Source: Sipunculus nudus
Lineage: Eukaryota; Annelida; Sipuncula; Golfingiida; Sipunculidae
Assembly: GCA_026874595.1 (NCBI GenBank)
Contig: CM049320.1
Span: 12,711,488 to 12,775,487, forward strand
DNA: 64,000 bases
Direction of reading: 5' to 3'
The notes below the pieces were generated by a model that searched no databases, was not told where the DNA came from, and saw only the letters and a program-made list of their open reading frames with translations. Below, piece by piece: positions 27,401-42,100 of the stretch (within the stretch, counting starts at the first letter, position 1; each line of letters starts with the position of its first letter). The position numbers were made by a program, and so were the translations under genes.

Positions 27401-30400
27401 TTGTACAAGTACATTCCTAAGAGGAATAGTACAATTGGGTGTTGCACAATGTGTCATGGGTTGTGTGGAGGAGTAGGGGTTGTTTTTGTATGGGACTATG
27501 GGTGGGGGCACTAGGTGTGGGGAAGGATCCATATTGGTAAGAAATGCTTAAGCCAATACAGAGCTACCTGTATTACAACAAACCATGTAACAGTTCCCTG
27601 CCACTGGCACAGAGAGCTACCACCAGATATACCAGCTGCCACATTAGATTAAATATTTACACAATAAACCTCTGACAAGTGCTGTGTTCTATTAGTGAAA
27701 ATAAATAGGGTAAATAAAATGATTAGAGCCTGACTGGTGGAATAATTGCCCAGGGTACAGGGGAAGGGAATTTGCAGAATAATCTTTTTTACTGAAGTAC
27801 CTTGAAAATGATCCTATTGAATAATGCTTATAAGACTGACATTTTCAATGAGTAACAAATTAGAAAATAAAAGATAAAAGGAAACCAATATTGATGAAAT
27901 ATAATTTTGATCTAATATAGAGAAAATGATAGAATGTATGCAAATCAAGTATGCAAATATTACCAAAGAGATAATTACATTTGCATTAATTTTAAATTTA
28001 CACCTTAACTTCTGAACTCATCAGTAATATGAATATACATACTTATATCAGTTTGTGAATTCATAGAATAAAAAGTCACCAAATGAGGTTAACTAGATAG
28101 GTTACTCTTGGAGAATGTTCATGGACAGATGTATTATGTTTTCTGAAATGTATAGCTAGCTCAGCAAGTTTTTCAATGAGCTGGATACATCAGTATCATA
28201 AGCGGCCAGTGTGTCCAGTATAGTATTTATACACCATGATGTCAGACTAGGAGAGGATTTCTCAATATCACCAGCAAGTCTTTACATTTACCCCTCATCT
28301 GGTGTTTGTCACAACTGAAGCCCAGACAGGAATGTTGACAACACGATGTCTTGTCCTTTGTTACGATTGTCTCAAGTAATCCAGGGGAAATTCCCATGAT
28401 CCAGGGTTCAGTCCACAAAGTGCAGGACAGGGGTTCCCACCAAGATTAAATAGCCCCAGAAGGACAGGGTAATGGCTGTTTTTAATGCGGGAATTAATTC
28501 AGCAAGTTAAATAAAAGATGGAAGAGGGATGTCAGTTGACCTCTTAATGATAGCGGTCTTATTCGACATCATCAGGTTTCAGCCAAAATGACCATTCTTG
28601 TTATTCTCATATTCAAAGGGCCCCTCGTGTCAACACAAAACTGCATCCACTGGCTTGAATATTATCCAGTATATTGCCGGTGATATTTGATACAAGTGCT
28701 TTGTCTACAGAGGGATGTACGTTTAAGTTGATCACACAAGTTTTGTGGGATAATTGTGGTTGTTATGTTGAGTGGGGGTTGCTGTACTTGAAGGGTTATT
28801 AAGATGGGGTATCATGTCCATATCAGATTGATATCTGATTGATTTAAGTTTTCTTTAGAGGTATCTGATTGGTGGAAGTTTTTATGGGGTGTTTCTTATT
28901 CAAAGCACACAACCTTGACTTATTTTATTCCTAACATGAAAAAAAAATCTGCACATGTTCAGAATTCCTCATTTTTCCCCTTTTTTCCCCCCACTTTTTC
29001 TGCTTTCAGACACTTTTATTTCTTCAGATACTTTGGGAATGCATGTAGTTTTAAAATGTGAACAGTATTTCCTTAAGTTAAAAACTTGATCTGTAGTTTG
29101 ATTTACCAGTATCTTTGACATATAAAAAGCTAAAATGCAATAGAGTAGATTCTATATAACTGTGTGTTTGAGAAAATGTATCAGTTTTAGGAGTCTTGTA
29201 TGTCAGGACTTCAGTCTTCATTATCAAGATAACAGACTTTATTTTTTAAGATCAATGATTTTTTTTTGCATCTGGTTTTGCGAAACTTATTTTAAATAAG
29301 CTATGTCATCGTTAGTTGAATTCTGTATTTTATCGGTTAGATTTGTGTCCTGGTCACACTGGAGGGCTCTCTGAGTCTGACCTCTGAATCAATAGACACA
29401 TTTTATCGCTGAGACACCAGCATGACGATTGGGGACTTTAGCATTGAACCACCGCAGAGTTTTTATTCCAGGCATACCACATGATTCATCCGGAATCCCC
29501 AAAGTTCCATAAACCTGTCAGATGGCAGGGGATGAAGGGTATGTGGGTCCGTAGATATGACTGCATGGCATCTTATTAGAGGGGGCCTACCATAGAAAAC
29601 CTTGGTTGGGAGGGTTATTTATGGTAACATGATCGCTGGTTGTCTGGGGGTGGGATCACAGGGTTCGGTTTTAGCATGTTTAATAATATGTATTTACGAA
29701 CCTGAGCTGATCCTTGGCAGGGTGCTCTTTGTGTAGCATAAGAATATTTTTATGGAGAATGTCGGAATCGGTTTGATGCTACCTTAAAGCATTGTGGGAA
29801 CTAGCTACCTTTTGTGTTTTTACAGTACTAAAGTGTTAAGGCCCGCAAGGTCATACACATAAAATGTTGTGCGGGTGCTGCAGACAAAATTGAGGCAAAA
29901 CTATGTGTTCAGTGTTAGTGCCTCCTCAGGGGCTGCCATTAAATATAATCACTTTTATTAATTATTAACTTTTCAATTTATTTTTGGTTCTGATTAAAAT
30001 TAAAATGTCTGTGATAGACCAGAGGGATTCACTTGAATATGATGATATTATAGTTTAATGAATATATTTAAGATAAAACGACTTACATTGTCTGTCCCAC
30101 TAAGGGCTACCCATAAATAAAATTGAGATAATTACCTTCAAAAGTTTGTTTATTATGAAGAATCAGTTTATTATGAAACAATTTTTGTGACTGAAACATT
30201 ATTGTAGCAAAAACGAACATCATACCTTGCAAAGGATAGAGTTAAACAATTAATATAATCTAGGAAATCAATCTGTTTTTGTCATGACATGATGACACTA
30301 ACTAGTGATATGATCAAGACATCTTTGATGCCCACATGCTTGATGCGGGTACTGCCTGGTACCATAAATATGTCATCAGCAAAAAGTCACATTCTCTGCC

Positions 30401-32981
30401 ATTACTATGCTACAAAAAGAAGCATCCAGAAAGTTGCAAAGAGTAAAATTAACAAGTTTAACCAAGTCTTTTATTTAATATTGGTGGTGGTTGAACCCAC
30501 AAACTGTGGTTCTGTCATTGTCTCATACTAAACAGAAATATTACCAGTTCATAAATATCCTCAATAAATGGTAAGTACCCTTGGTGCAGTGGGCTATGGT
30601 ATTGTGTTTTGTTTGAATTCACTGCATATGTTTGTTAGTAATTCAGATTAAGCAATAAAATTACTTTAAATCTTAAATGTGTTTTTCTAATGATAGCTAG
30701 TAATCCAAAATATACAATTCTGGAATATACACTTCAACAAAACAAAATTCCAAAGGGAATTCATTCTTGCCTTATCTGCAGACAGCATCAATTTTATTTA
30801 ATTTTTGAAATAAGTGTCAGCTGCCGATAATTTGACATTTCTGGTGTCTGATGGTCAGGATTTTGGAAGATTAATCATTATTTAAATCAGATTAGCCTGA
30901 AACTAATATTTCAGTTGAAATAATTCCAACTTTTATGTCAAATGTTAATAAAAATTACACAAAATTAACTCTGAAAGTTTAAAAGTTAATAATAAATGTT
31001 CATTCGAAATAATGGTAAGGAATTTTATAATTAGTATTGATAGTCCTCTATGGTGATGCAATATTTACCATAAGTATTCTGCAAATGAAATTAGTAGCCC
31101 CATGGAGCTTGTGGAGGTGATACTTGAGACAAAAAAGTTTGCTCAGAACAGGGCCATCAATTACCATAAAAACATGAGTATGGCAGTTAAACATTTTTGC
31201 GCCACTGAGTAAGGGTACTGGTGATAGATTATATGATCTGGTGTTGATGTGGTGGGATGAGGGTGTTTTTTTGTCTGTAATGTCTTTTGCATTTCTTTCG
31301 TGTTGTGTTACATTGTAAATGCAGCTGCCGTGTATGTTTCCTGCAGGCAAGCTTTCCAGTAGCTGTACTTGTCTGTTAGCAGGCCTGTACAGAAGCTGCT
31401 GGTTAAGTGTAGCTTTATCATCATACCACACACATCCAGGTGATTTTTGTATCAGGAAATCTGGAATAATATATCAAGTTCTAATCAATAAGTAACACCA
31501 CACACCAAGCACCATCTGTGATTGTATGTCCTCAAAATACAGTGTATGGATTGATTAATTGTATCTTAAATGAACACTCTTGACCAACAGTCCTGTTTTA
31601 CCTACCAATAAATAAATTTTCCTATGAGAAACTAAACCTAATAGCATCATTGATATACATCCTACACTTTGAAAATATTATTAGAACAAATTAATAGGCT
31701 ACACTCAGGCAACATCAGCTATTAAAGTCCATTTATGACACAAAACAAATAGATTGTCAAATTAGTCAATTCACAACTTCAGGTACCTGATCCAAATACC
31801 TGATGTAGATTTTGTTGGAGCAGGTAAGATTCATGTTGCAATACTAGCATAAATATTGTCAAACAAGCCGGAGAAAAATTTCTTTTGTTTTGGTCATGAT
31901 GTTTATATACTGTTCTGGTTGATTTTCAATTAGGGAATGTTCTGATTTACCTATGGATTCTGTTTGCTGGAGTTACCAACAAGTCATTTACCTTGCAGGT
32001 GATCAAAAGCTTTATTGAGATGACGAAAAATCCACTATGTTGTTATCCATGCATATCCATATGAAATATGAAATAAGAAAGATGGAATGAAATTTACTAA
32101 ATGCTGAATTGTTATCATTTCTTTGTTATTTTTTACAGCTTGCCCACCAGGGAAATACAAATGGAAAACAGGAAGCACCGAGTGTAACCCGTGTCCGGCC
32201 AACAGCCAGGCTCTGAAGGAGGCCAGCGTGGAGTGTACATGCAAGGACAAGTATTACCGCAACATGCGGGACAAGAAATCCATGCCTTGTACAAGTACGT
32301 CTCACATTTCATACCTAAATGTATTTCATTCCCTCATGACTGATAAAATTCAGTATGAACAGATAGGGAACTAAATAAAATTGTATTTAGAAATGTTTAA
32401 ATACCAAACTGATGGATCATCTTACATCTACAATGACTCTGCTTGTTGCATAAATGGAAATGATATATATTGTTAATAATATATTAAAACATTAATGCTA
32501 TAAAATATGGTGAGTACCATATATTCTGCACATAATTGATTTTGTATGGTTAAGTTTAAATTATGGTAAATATTAACTTGTTTTCCTAAACAGGGCCTCC
32601 GTCCAGTATCAGAAATCTGAGAATTGAAAAGGTTGATCATGCAACTGCATGGTTGACATGGCAACCTCCAGAAGATCTAGGTGGACGTCGTGATCTCAGC
32701 TATAATGTCTTCTGTAGTGAGTGTGATCGCCTGGTCAAATTTGAACCGAAAAAATCTGGATTCAATCAAACTAGGTATGCATAAATTTGTATGTTCCATT
32801 TGATATGAAACTTGCACCAGTTAATTCAAAAGATATACTATAAAGTAAATAGCAACTTGCTTTAATATCAATTAATAAAGGTGTCTGTAATACGAGAATT
32901 TATTTATAACAGTTATAACAGTTTCTTATAGTTATTTGCTTCTTTTAGCTGTTTTAACATTATGTAATGTAGTATCCGTTG

Positions 32982-33032
<51 letters not shown>

Positions 33033-36000
33033 TTGGGCAATTACATGTAATTTTGTCAGGATAGGGAAAGATGATATGATATAAATATTTCAAATTATAA
33101 AGAATGAAAAAAACTTTTTTAAAAAATGAGTGTCAACACCTCTCTCACACAGCTAAAGTCATAAACACACATGTACACATGGACATCTGGTCTGGCAGAC
33201 ATGGCTGACATCTGCATCATCAAACTACTGACAGTACAAACACTCGGCAGTCATTTGCTGAGGATCTCGTCGTGGGGGATTTCATAATTTGTTCCCAGTG
33301 GCCAGAACTCCCCACTTGATTTTGCCAATAATCCCTCACAAGGGGGTTTACCCACCCCATGAACAAACATCACCCTGCCAGCCCCAGCTGTACCCTGGCA
33401 CGCTTGACCAGGGTCAACATTACTGGAAAAGGTGGCCAGCTCTTAGACCTGACCATTCCATATGGCAGGGGGCTTCCTTCGTGTCAGGAAGATGCGTAAC
33501 TGCCTACACCTGTGAAGTCCTAGAAAGGTTAATGAATAGTTCAGGAGCTGGTCAAGCTTGCTACTGAATCTGGTCAAGTTAGCTGGCCACCTGAGCTGTG
33601 GCCGGTTTGTTTTGTCATAACCCCACTGTGATTGTCCTGTGGTTTATTTGTTTGCTGGGTTCTGTCTGTACTGTGGCTTCATCATGAAATCACATGGCTA
33701 CCCAACCACCATCACTGCTGCTGTTGAGAAATAATTTTTAAATGCTGTAGATAAATGCACCATACATGGTTATAGTTGAACATTGCACATTATGTGCACT
33801 ATGGATGGTAAATTAATAAATAACTGTCTTTATGTGTTCATTTGTCATTTGGTTTTATTAAATCTTCCCAGAAAAATTTTAAAAAAATATTACAAAATAG
33901 AATGAGGTGATTTAAAATTTACAAAAGTTTAAATTCAATTCCTACACTATCATGATTTGTGACCTATGACGAGTCACATGACTGCATAAGGATTATGGGT
34001 CATATGACAAGAGGCTGTTGTTGTTTTATTAATTAAGAATAGTTTACAGGTATACATAATTTTTTATTTGCTCATACAAGGGTTGCTTTTTCGGTTTTTC
34101 ATCTGGAGTTGACAAATTTGGTGATTTTTTGTTGTTCTTGTGAAAGAAAAAAAAAAACACCCATGAAAGAGCTCAAACTTGATTAACTTTATGTGGTCTT
34201 GGGCGTTCAAAAGGAAATTTAGAAAAAAGCCAGTGTTCACACATTCCAGTTCACATTAAGCACCTGTCAAAATCACAGATGTCAGTTTTCCTGAAGCATG
34301 AAACCACTTGTCATCATAGTGACGTCTTCTTTATCGTGTCACATGACTGCACAACGCACAGTCCACACACCGTCACCACGATGTGGTCATGATCAAATCC
34401 ATTCATGTGACACACATTGAATGAAATTTGAAAGATAGATTGTCAGTGACCTGTTACGGTCCTGTCAGGGGTCTTATTTTATATGAGCATGTGCTAAAGT
34501 TTAACACAAAGGGAAAACAATAGTTCAGAATCTGCAAAAGTTCCTACAAACAACAACAGGTGGTGGTAGTGTATGCAGCTTACTGCTACACCTGACATTA
34601 AAACATACATTATGAGATTAAATTACAAGGTAACCCTCTATAATCTCAAAATCTCTATTATTTCATAGGGTGACACTGCTGAACCTGAAACCTTCCACAA
34701 ACTACACGGTCCGTATCTACGCTGAGAATGGAGTGAGCCGACTTAGCCAGGAGGATCGCTACAAACACATTGTTTTCCGAACGGAGGCCTCAGGTAATGT
34801 GAAGGAGAGCTCTGATAATATCAAAGTTTTGGTACTAAATTTTGAAAATTGTTTGCCTGACTGTATCAGAGGTATATTGACTCAAATATTGTAAAAGAAA
34901 ATCAAAAGAATTTTTTAAGGGAATAAATAACTGTTGGAGTATTTTCTTATTTTTCCCAAGATGTTCTTTTAGTATTTAAATTGTAAAATCCTTTTTATAT
35001 GTGTGTTGTACAGGACTGAAATATATGTATGGATACACCCTTCAATCAGTAAATTACCATTATTATTAGTTGTAGTATTTGTATTATTATTATTGTTATC
35101 ATTATTATTATTTAAATTATTGTTACTACAACAGTTATCATTATCATTATTATTATTTATTCATTTCAGTACCAGCCAAGGTTCAGAACCTCAAGTACAC
35201 AGGTCTGACACCAAACACCATCGAAATGATATGGGACCCTCCACGAGAAGCACACACACCCGTTGACGTGTACGAACTCATGTACTATGCTGCCAGGTAC
35301 CCCAAGAACAGAACCGCTATCCAGACCAAATACCACAACATGACGTTACAAAGCCTGGAACCAAAGACCACATACTACATCCAGGTAAGATAACAGAATT
35401 GTTTTACCTTCATTTCTGGAGGTTATGTTTTTACCACTGTTTGTCTCTTGTTTGTCTCCTCAGTAACAAAGAATTTCACAGTACTTTTATTCAAGGGGGC
35501 TGGCATAGGCCAAGGAAAAACTGATTTTAACATATTTTGGAGGGGTCTGTTAAATATAAGAGGTTCTCTGATTGCAGATCCAACCAAGCTAGCCAAGTTT
35601 TCCCTGTATGTTAAAAAAATTTTAAATAAGGATAAGTTACTTTCAAAGAAGGAGTAATATAATTGGTGGTGGATCCAACACAGCACATTTAATGTTTTAT
35701 CACATCTGGTGGTCTGCTTTATAAATGGGGTCAGGTGAGCAATTGTATACTTGAATTATACATGTACACTGTATAATAATGTACATATTTATATACATGG
35801 ATACTGAAAAATAAACTTTACACAGTCTCCTCAAGATTGATCTTATTTTACTACAATAATTATCCACTGAAGTGCACTTTGCTTGATAAATTTCAATTTC
35901 ACACATCATTCATGGGAGGCCATTACTGACACTCGAGTAACTGGAGAAAACCGATAATATTGACAAGGTGAATAATCATTGAGGTAAAAGACCTAACGTT

Positions 36001-39000
36001 TGTCCAGAGTGAAGTGACACGAGAACAATTTATCTCTAACGGATATTCAGTATAATGCTGGAAGGCATCTATGAGGTGTGAGAGAGCAAGCAGTAACGCA
36101 ATACGTTTAGAATGCTAGAAATCCCCAGCTTTGTTTGCCTTTGTTAAACCCCCCTTTACATTAGCAGTAGCCACGGCTAAGTGCCGTGATGTATCTAATA
36201 GGAGGACAAACTCTGATCAGGATTTATCGAAAGCTTCAGGCGATTTTATTACACCTGGCATTCCATTTTTAATGCAAGTTTGACACAAACAATAGCAGGC
36301 AGAATAAAAGACTGGTGGCGCCCTCCGGGATGTATTGACCACTGATAGTGGCACGGTTCACCCAAATGTCCAGTCATCCCTCAGGCCCGCGTTATTGTCA
36401 CAGGGTTTTAGAAATTCTAACGGTAAAAATAACAAAGATTCAGAGTTGCAGGTAATGGGGTATCAAAGCAGTTTGATCCATATCGAGCTGAGCAAACTCA
36501 GGATATGCCTTAAGGCGAATTTCCCCAGCTTTTGCGTAATACAATACAATGCATGTTTGACCAAGTGAAGCTGGTATAGGATTTCACCCAGCAAACTTCT
36601 GAGTTGTGTGGTTTCAGTTTGCTGTTAAAGAATTCTTTTCTGACTTTGAATAGTGGGATAAGTCTTAATGTTTATGTTAGGTGGTGGGTGGGCTTTAGGA
36701 TTAGTCAGACCATTTGTTAGTATAGTTTATGTTTACTCCAGCAGAGGTCACTGTCAGTCAGTGATCATGATGGTTATTTTAAAGTCCAAATTTGTAAATT
36801 GTAAAAAAAAAGAACTTGTGCTTGACTGAAATTTTAATTAAAAAACTTTATTCTTATTAGATTGTTTAAGTAAAATAGATTTAATGTATAATTGTAAAGG
36901 CAACTTTTGAAAATAAGCAAAAAGGTTGACCAATTGAAACGGTTCAGCCTCATTTATTTTACAAATATTGTTCACAAAACAAATCAGTAAGTACTTGTTT
37001 GCTAATTCTTATGATGAAAATGATTTCTTTATATTTTTAGGTGCGTGGCAAAAACCACAAAGGTTGGGGCGAGTACAGTTCCTCCATTCATGCGACAACA
37101 TTTGCTAATGGTAAGCGATTATATCTTTTTCTTGAATGATCGTACTATTTAGTTATTTTATATTGAAGCCATCAATTTTCTCAGGGTTTAAACTGATGAT
37201 TTAAAGGTCTGCTTCAGTAATATTAAAATCATATTAAGCTACCTGGAAACCAGTACATAAGTTTTAATATTGTCTATCAAGTACTTTTCTGCCTCAAACG
37301 CAAAAGATTTTTCCTCCTGTCATTGAAGCGTCATGTTCATCTATGTTAACAGGTTAATTTAATTAAACATGGTGTTCAGCATGTATTGTTAAGTGTTAAA
37401 CACATTCCTCACAAGTATATGTTGTTCAATAATCAGGTCACTCAGAAAACAACCCAAATCGTGAGCCAGGACCTCGTAAGCTGGACAGTCCAGTTGGGAT
37501 AATCGCTGGCTCAGCAGTTGCAGTGGTAGTGTGCATGCTGATTGTCATCATCATGGTCATCATTTTCTTTCGCAGGTGAGTAATCCTTGAACATTAACAC
37601 CTGATTCTCTAAGAAATTATTCATGACTTTAAAACTGTCTTTTTACTATTTGACTTCTGGCGGTTTAGCCTTTCCCCTTCATGTCTCTAGCATTATAAAC
37701 TGATAGTCTTTTTTTTATATGATTTATATATATATATATAAATACAGTAAACCCTCAATTTATAGCCGCCCCAGTAATATGAACACTCCTGTACAATTAC
37801 GTCCTTTGATTCCACCCAGGCAGATACTACTGTACGTGGTATTATTACAGAAAATATGGTCAAACAAAGACACTTCAGTTTGATAGATTAAAGAAGATCT
37901 CTCAACAGGAAGAAGGTTTAGATTTAAATTAAGTCATATGCATATTGCTGCAGATCTCATTGTAAAGTGGATTTCTCATCTATTGTTTCTTTATTTTTTT
38001 TATCAGCCGATCTCGAAGGTATTTACAGCTTCCCAACAAATGGGCACGCCAATTTCAGTAAGGGTCTCTCAAAAATAGGCAATGGTTGAATTTAGAATAA
38101 TTGGCTTTCCATCCATGGACTTGCTTCATAAATACCAACAATGGATCCATGCTGATTTTGGCACCTCCCAAATTTGAACCCAGCAATTAATTTATATATT
38201 TTGAAGATTTATTATAATTGTTAAAATCATGTATGATTATGAAAAGAATGGAAGGGTCACTATATCTGGTGATGGTGTATTTGTACCTGCTGTTTTTTTT
38301 CCGTTTTCAGTGGGCTGTTTGTCTTATTTTCTACTTTGTTAATTTCTTTTTGGTAATGGGGTGTAATTTTAAACAAGATCTCATGTCTCATTAAGGTAAT
38401 AGGTAACCTTGTAAAATCCCCTTGTATAATCATGTTAACGCAGAGTTTAAGTGTTCCTGATTCCAAATTTCCCCTTAAAAATTTATTTGAATCATGAATT
38501 TTGTCATTATATACTGGTGAAATATACAACTGGTTAATTTTATAATTCAAATGATGGCTGATTTATAATAAATGATTACATTCACCATTACTTTAATAGA
38601 CAAAGTGTAAAAAATACATCATAAAAAAAGAAAACTTCAGCAATAACAGATATGATCCCTTTACTTAAGCTGCATTTGTCTACTTTCAGAAACCAAAGAA
38701 ACTGCAATGACAAAAATGTTAGTGACTGTGACACACTACACTATACACATGGTAAGTTTCGGTAGTTTTTACATCTGATTAATATAATATATTATTATTT
38801 CATTTTTTTAAATGTGATATATTATAATACATTATACTTCTGCTTTAGAACATGGGTCTATGTATTTCTTGGAAGTTAAAATTAGATAAACAGCCTTTAC
38901 TATGTTGCCTGCTGTTTAAAAACCTGTAATTTGGTAGCCGTTTATTTGACTCATCACATTTTACATTAATCAGATTTAATTGTTCTTGATTTGGTTTGTC

Positions 39001-39039
39001 TTTAGTAAAATTGTATAAAACTGTTATGTTGCATTTATC

Positions 39040-39107
<68 letters not shown>

Positions 39108-42100
39108 CAGATATTTGATAATTGTCTTGTGTATTTTGTGTTGCAGTTCAGTGTGTCCCACCTCACTTGGATCCAACACAAGTATACAATGGGGGAAGTA
39201 AGTAAACAAAAATTTCTTCTTGAATTTCAGTATAAAGTGACAGATATGTTGTTGTGCCCCTTTTTTGGAAATATCTCATTTAATACCCATAAATGCTGAC
39301 AGGTGGCAGCACTGTCTAATTAAGATCCCTCCCCCCCAAAAAACTGTCAGTTTTCAAACTCTTGATCAGCTAGTTGTGTAGATCTGATGTCTGTTTGTTA
39401 TTACCTTTATGATCATTGTTTTAGGTCAAGTTTGCTTCATCTTTGATGGTTTCTTATTTTAGAGGTTTGTTGTCATATGCAGTATGTGTTTACTTTATTG
39501 TTTAGTGTACTGTGTTTTCATCTCTCAAAATAATATGTTATCAATAGCAGAATAATATCTTAATCTGATGGTAGATTTTAATAAGTAAGCTTGTGTTTTA
39601 TTATGAATATGAAATGTAATGTTTTAGTTGTGTACTGGTAGAGTAACAATTTATGCATACATCTGGGACCATAAATTTACAGTGTCTGCTTGTTATTTCA
39701 GTAACGGTGCCCCTCTTCAACACGTTGCCGGGCATAAAGACATACGTAGACCCACATACCTATGAAGATCCAAATCAGGCCGTCCGGGAATTCACGAAGG
39801 AGATTGACAGCTCTCAAATCACTATAGAGTCTGTGATTGGTGGAGGTGAGTCACATGACATCATTTGAACTTTGATACAGATGATCCAAAATGTATAAGG
39901 CTGGTTTGGGTCTTGTCAGACGAACATGTATTATGAACCTGATGTGCAAATGCCTAATAAATGCAGATTAACTCACATGTTAAAGGACACATTTGGAAAT
40001 CATGATTATGTAAAAAAAATTTAATTATACACTCAATGATATAAAAGTGGTTGAGTTATTTAAATTAAATTTTGATATTTGTAGATAAAATTGCTGATTT
40101 CCTCATAATTATTGCTTATTTTTCTTTTTAAAAAAAATATCAACCCAGTTCTGTGTTATGAAAAAAATGACTGAAGTTCTGCAAGTCTTCCCCCAAGTAA
40201 AAAAATACACACATATCTATTATTATTTTAAGTCTTAATACAATCAGTATTTCTTACATTTTTCAGGTGAGTTTGGTGATGTATGCAAGGGAAAACTTCG
40301 AATCACAGGTCGTAATGAGCTAACTGTTGCCATAAAGACCCTAAAACCAGGGGCCACAGACAAGAACCGTTTGGATTTCTTGACAGAGGCAAGCATCATG
40401 GGACAGTTTGAAGACCCTAACGTTATCTACTTAGAGGGAGTAGTCACAAAAAGTAAGTATATAAAAAGTAAGTGCCTGAAGATTAATCCTTTGTGTTCCA
40501 AAATGTGTCTAAAGATTGACCCTTTATGTTCCAAAATGCGTCGAAAGATTAACTCTTTATGTTCAAATATGTCTGTATCTTTTTAGAAAATCCATCAAAT
40601 TATAAAATGATGCAGACTGATAATATATTTTCTAGATACAGCTGAACATTTAAGTGAGATATATAGTGACATCATGAGGTTATAACAATTGAGATTTAGC
40701 AAGCATCAAAATCAGTAAAATTTTACCTATATAAACTGTGAAAAGTTAACAGATGTTAAATAAAATTTTTTTTTTTAATGTAACTGTTAAATTTAAATTT
40801 GATATAACTGTTTAACTGTTGTTCAAGAATAAAGGCAGAAAAAAGGGTAAATAATAATTAAAGAAAACTATGATTATTTGGAAAATGTCTTTGTCTTATT
40901 AATTTTTGCCTTTATTTATTACAGATAACCCCATTATGATAGTGACAGAATACATGGCCAATGGGTCACTTGATACATTCCTTAGGGTAAGTTTATCTGT
41001 AGTTTATATCTTTTAATGTATATTTAAGATATATCTTTAAGTACACTTAATATATTTAAAGAGAAAGAAAGTTTTTCAGTGATTAAGTGGTATAAGATAC
41101 CTTTATCTAACTATATATAAAAAAATATAACACGTTGTATGCAAATGTTTCAGATGTGCTTTAATACTTGTTAAGTGTTAAACCAATAAAGAGATCTATC
41201 ACATTATAATTATATGAAGCATTTTAAAACAGTTTAGTTGAAAATAATTTACATTCCTGAGGCTGCATGACATACTAATGTCCTGTTCATGTACTACAGA
41301 ACAACGATGGTAAATTCACAGTGATTCAGCTGGTCGGGATGATGAGGGGCATCGCGTCAGGGATGCGTTACTTGGCAGAGATGGGCTATGTCCACAGGGT
41401 AGGTGAATTGTTATTTGTTATTATCAGGGATAAGGTTTCTGTGTGTTGTTTATGAAGAGTTCTTGAAAATAGATATTTATTTAATTCCTACACTACATGT
41501 TATGAGTTCTTTATTATTTCTGACTCCATCAACAAAAAAACCTGAATTCCATAAGGCTACTTAATGTACAGTGAGACCCAACAATTTCAACCAACTTGGG
41601 GACTGTCCTAAATGGTTGTATATTGGGGATGGTCATAATGCTGAAGTTCTAAGTTACCTGATTAATATATACTGGACAAAGAAAAGATGTCGTAATTAGG
41701 GGGGTGATTGTAATTGTCGGGTGGTGGCAAGGCATGGTTCCACTGTATTATCATTCTTATCATGTAATTACCTTCATCATTATTCAATAAATGGTGGCAC
41801 CAATAGTTAACGGACCTATCCATAAAAAAAGGATTTTTGGTTTTCAGTAAATATGGCTGTATTTTGAACAATTTATAAATATTAGCATTGTTGTTAATTA
41901 CAGGATCTGGCAGCCAGAAATATTCTGGTGAACGAAAACCTGGTTTGTAAAGTGGCCGATTTTGGTCTTTCACGAGAAATTGAGATTGACAACACAGAGG
42001 GAGCGTATACGACAAAAGGTGGGAAAATCCCTGTCCGCTGGACGGCTCCGGAAGCTATATCCTACAGAAAATTCACTTCTGCATCCGACGTCTGGAGCTA

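Noticed and set aside
31048-31431. 127-codon minus-strand open frame inside the large Eph intron
   Set aside because: No recognisable motif and antisense within an intron; composition looks random.
33289-33567. 92-codon plus-strand frame in the FN3-1 intron
   Set aside because: Splicing around it keeps the Eph frame and joins FN3-1 correctly; the peptide is Pro/His-rich with no homology I recognise.
39024-39209. Minus-strand Ile-Tyr repeat frames over (TA)n tracts (also near 50331-50564)
   Set aside because: Pure translation of a dinucleotide repeat.
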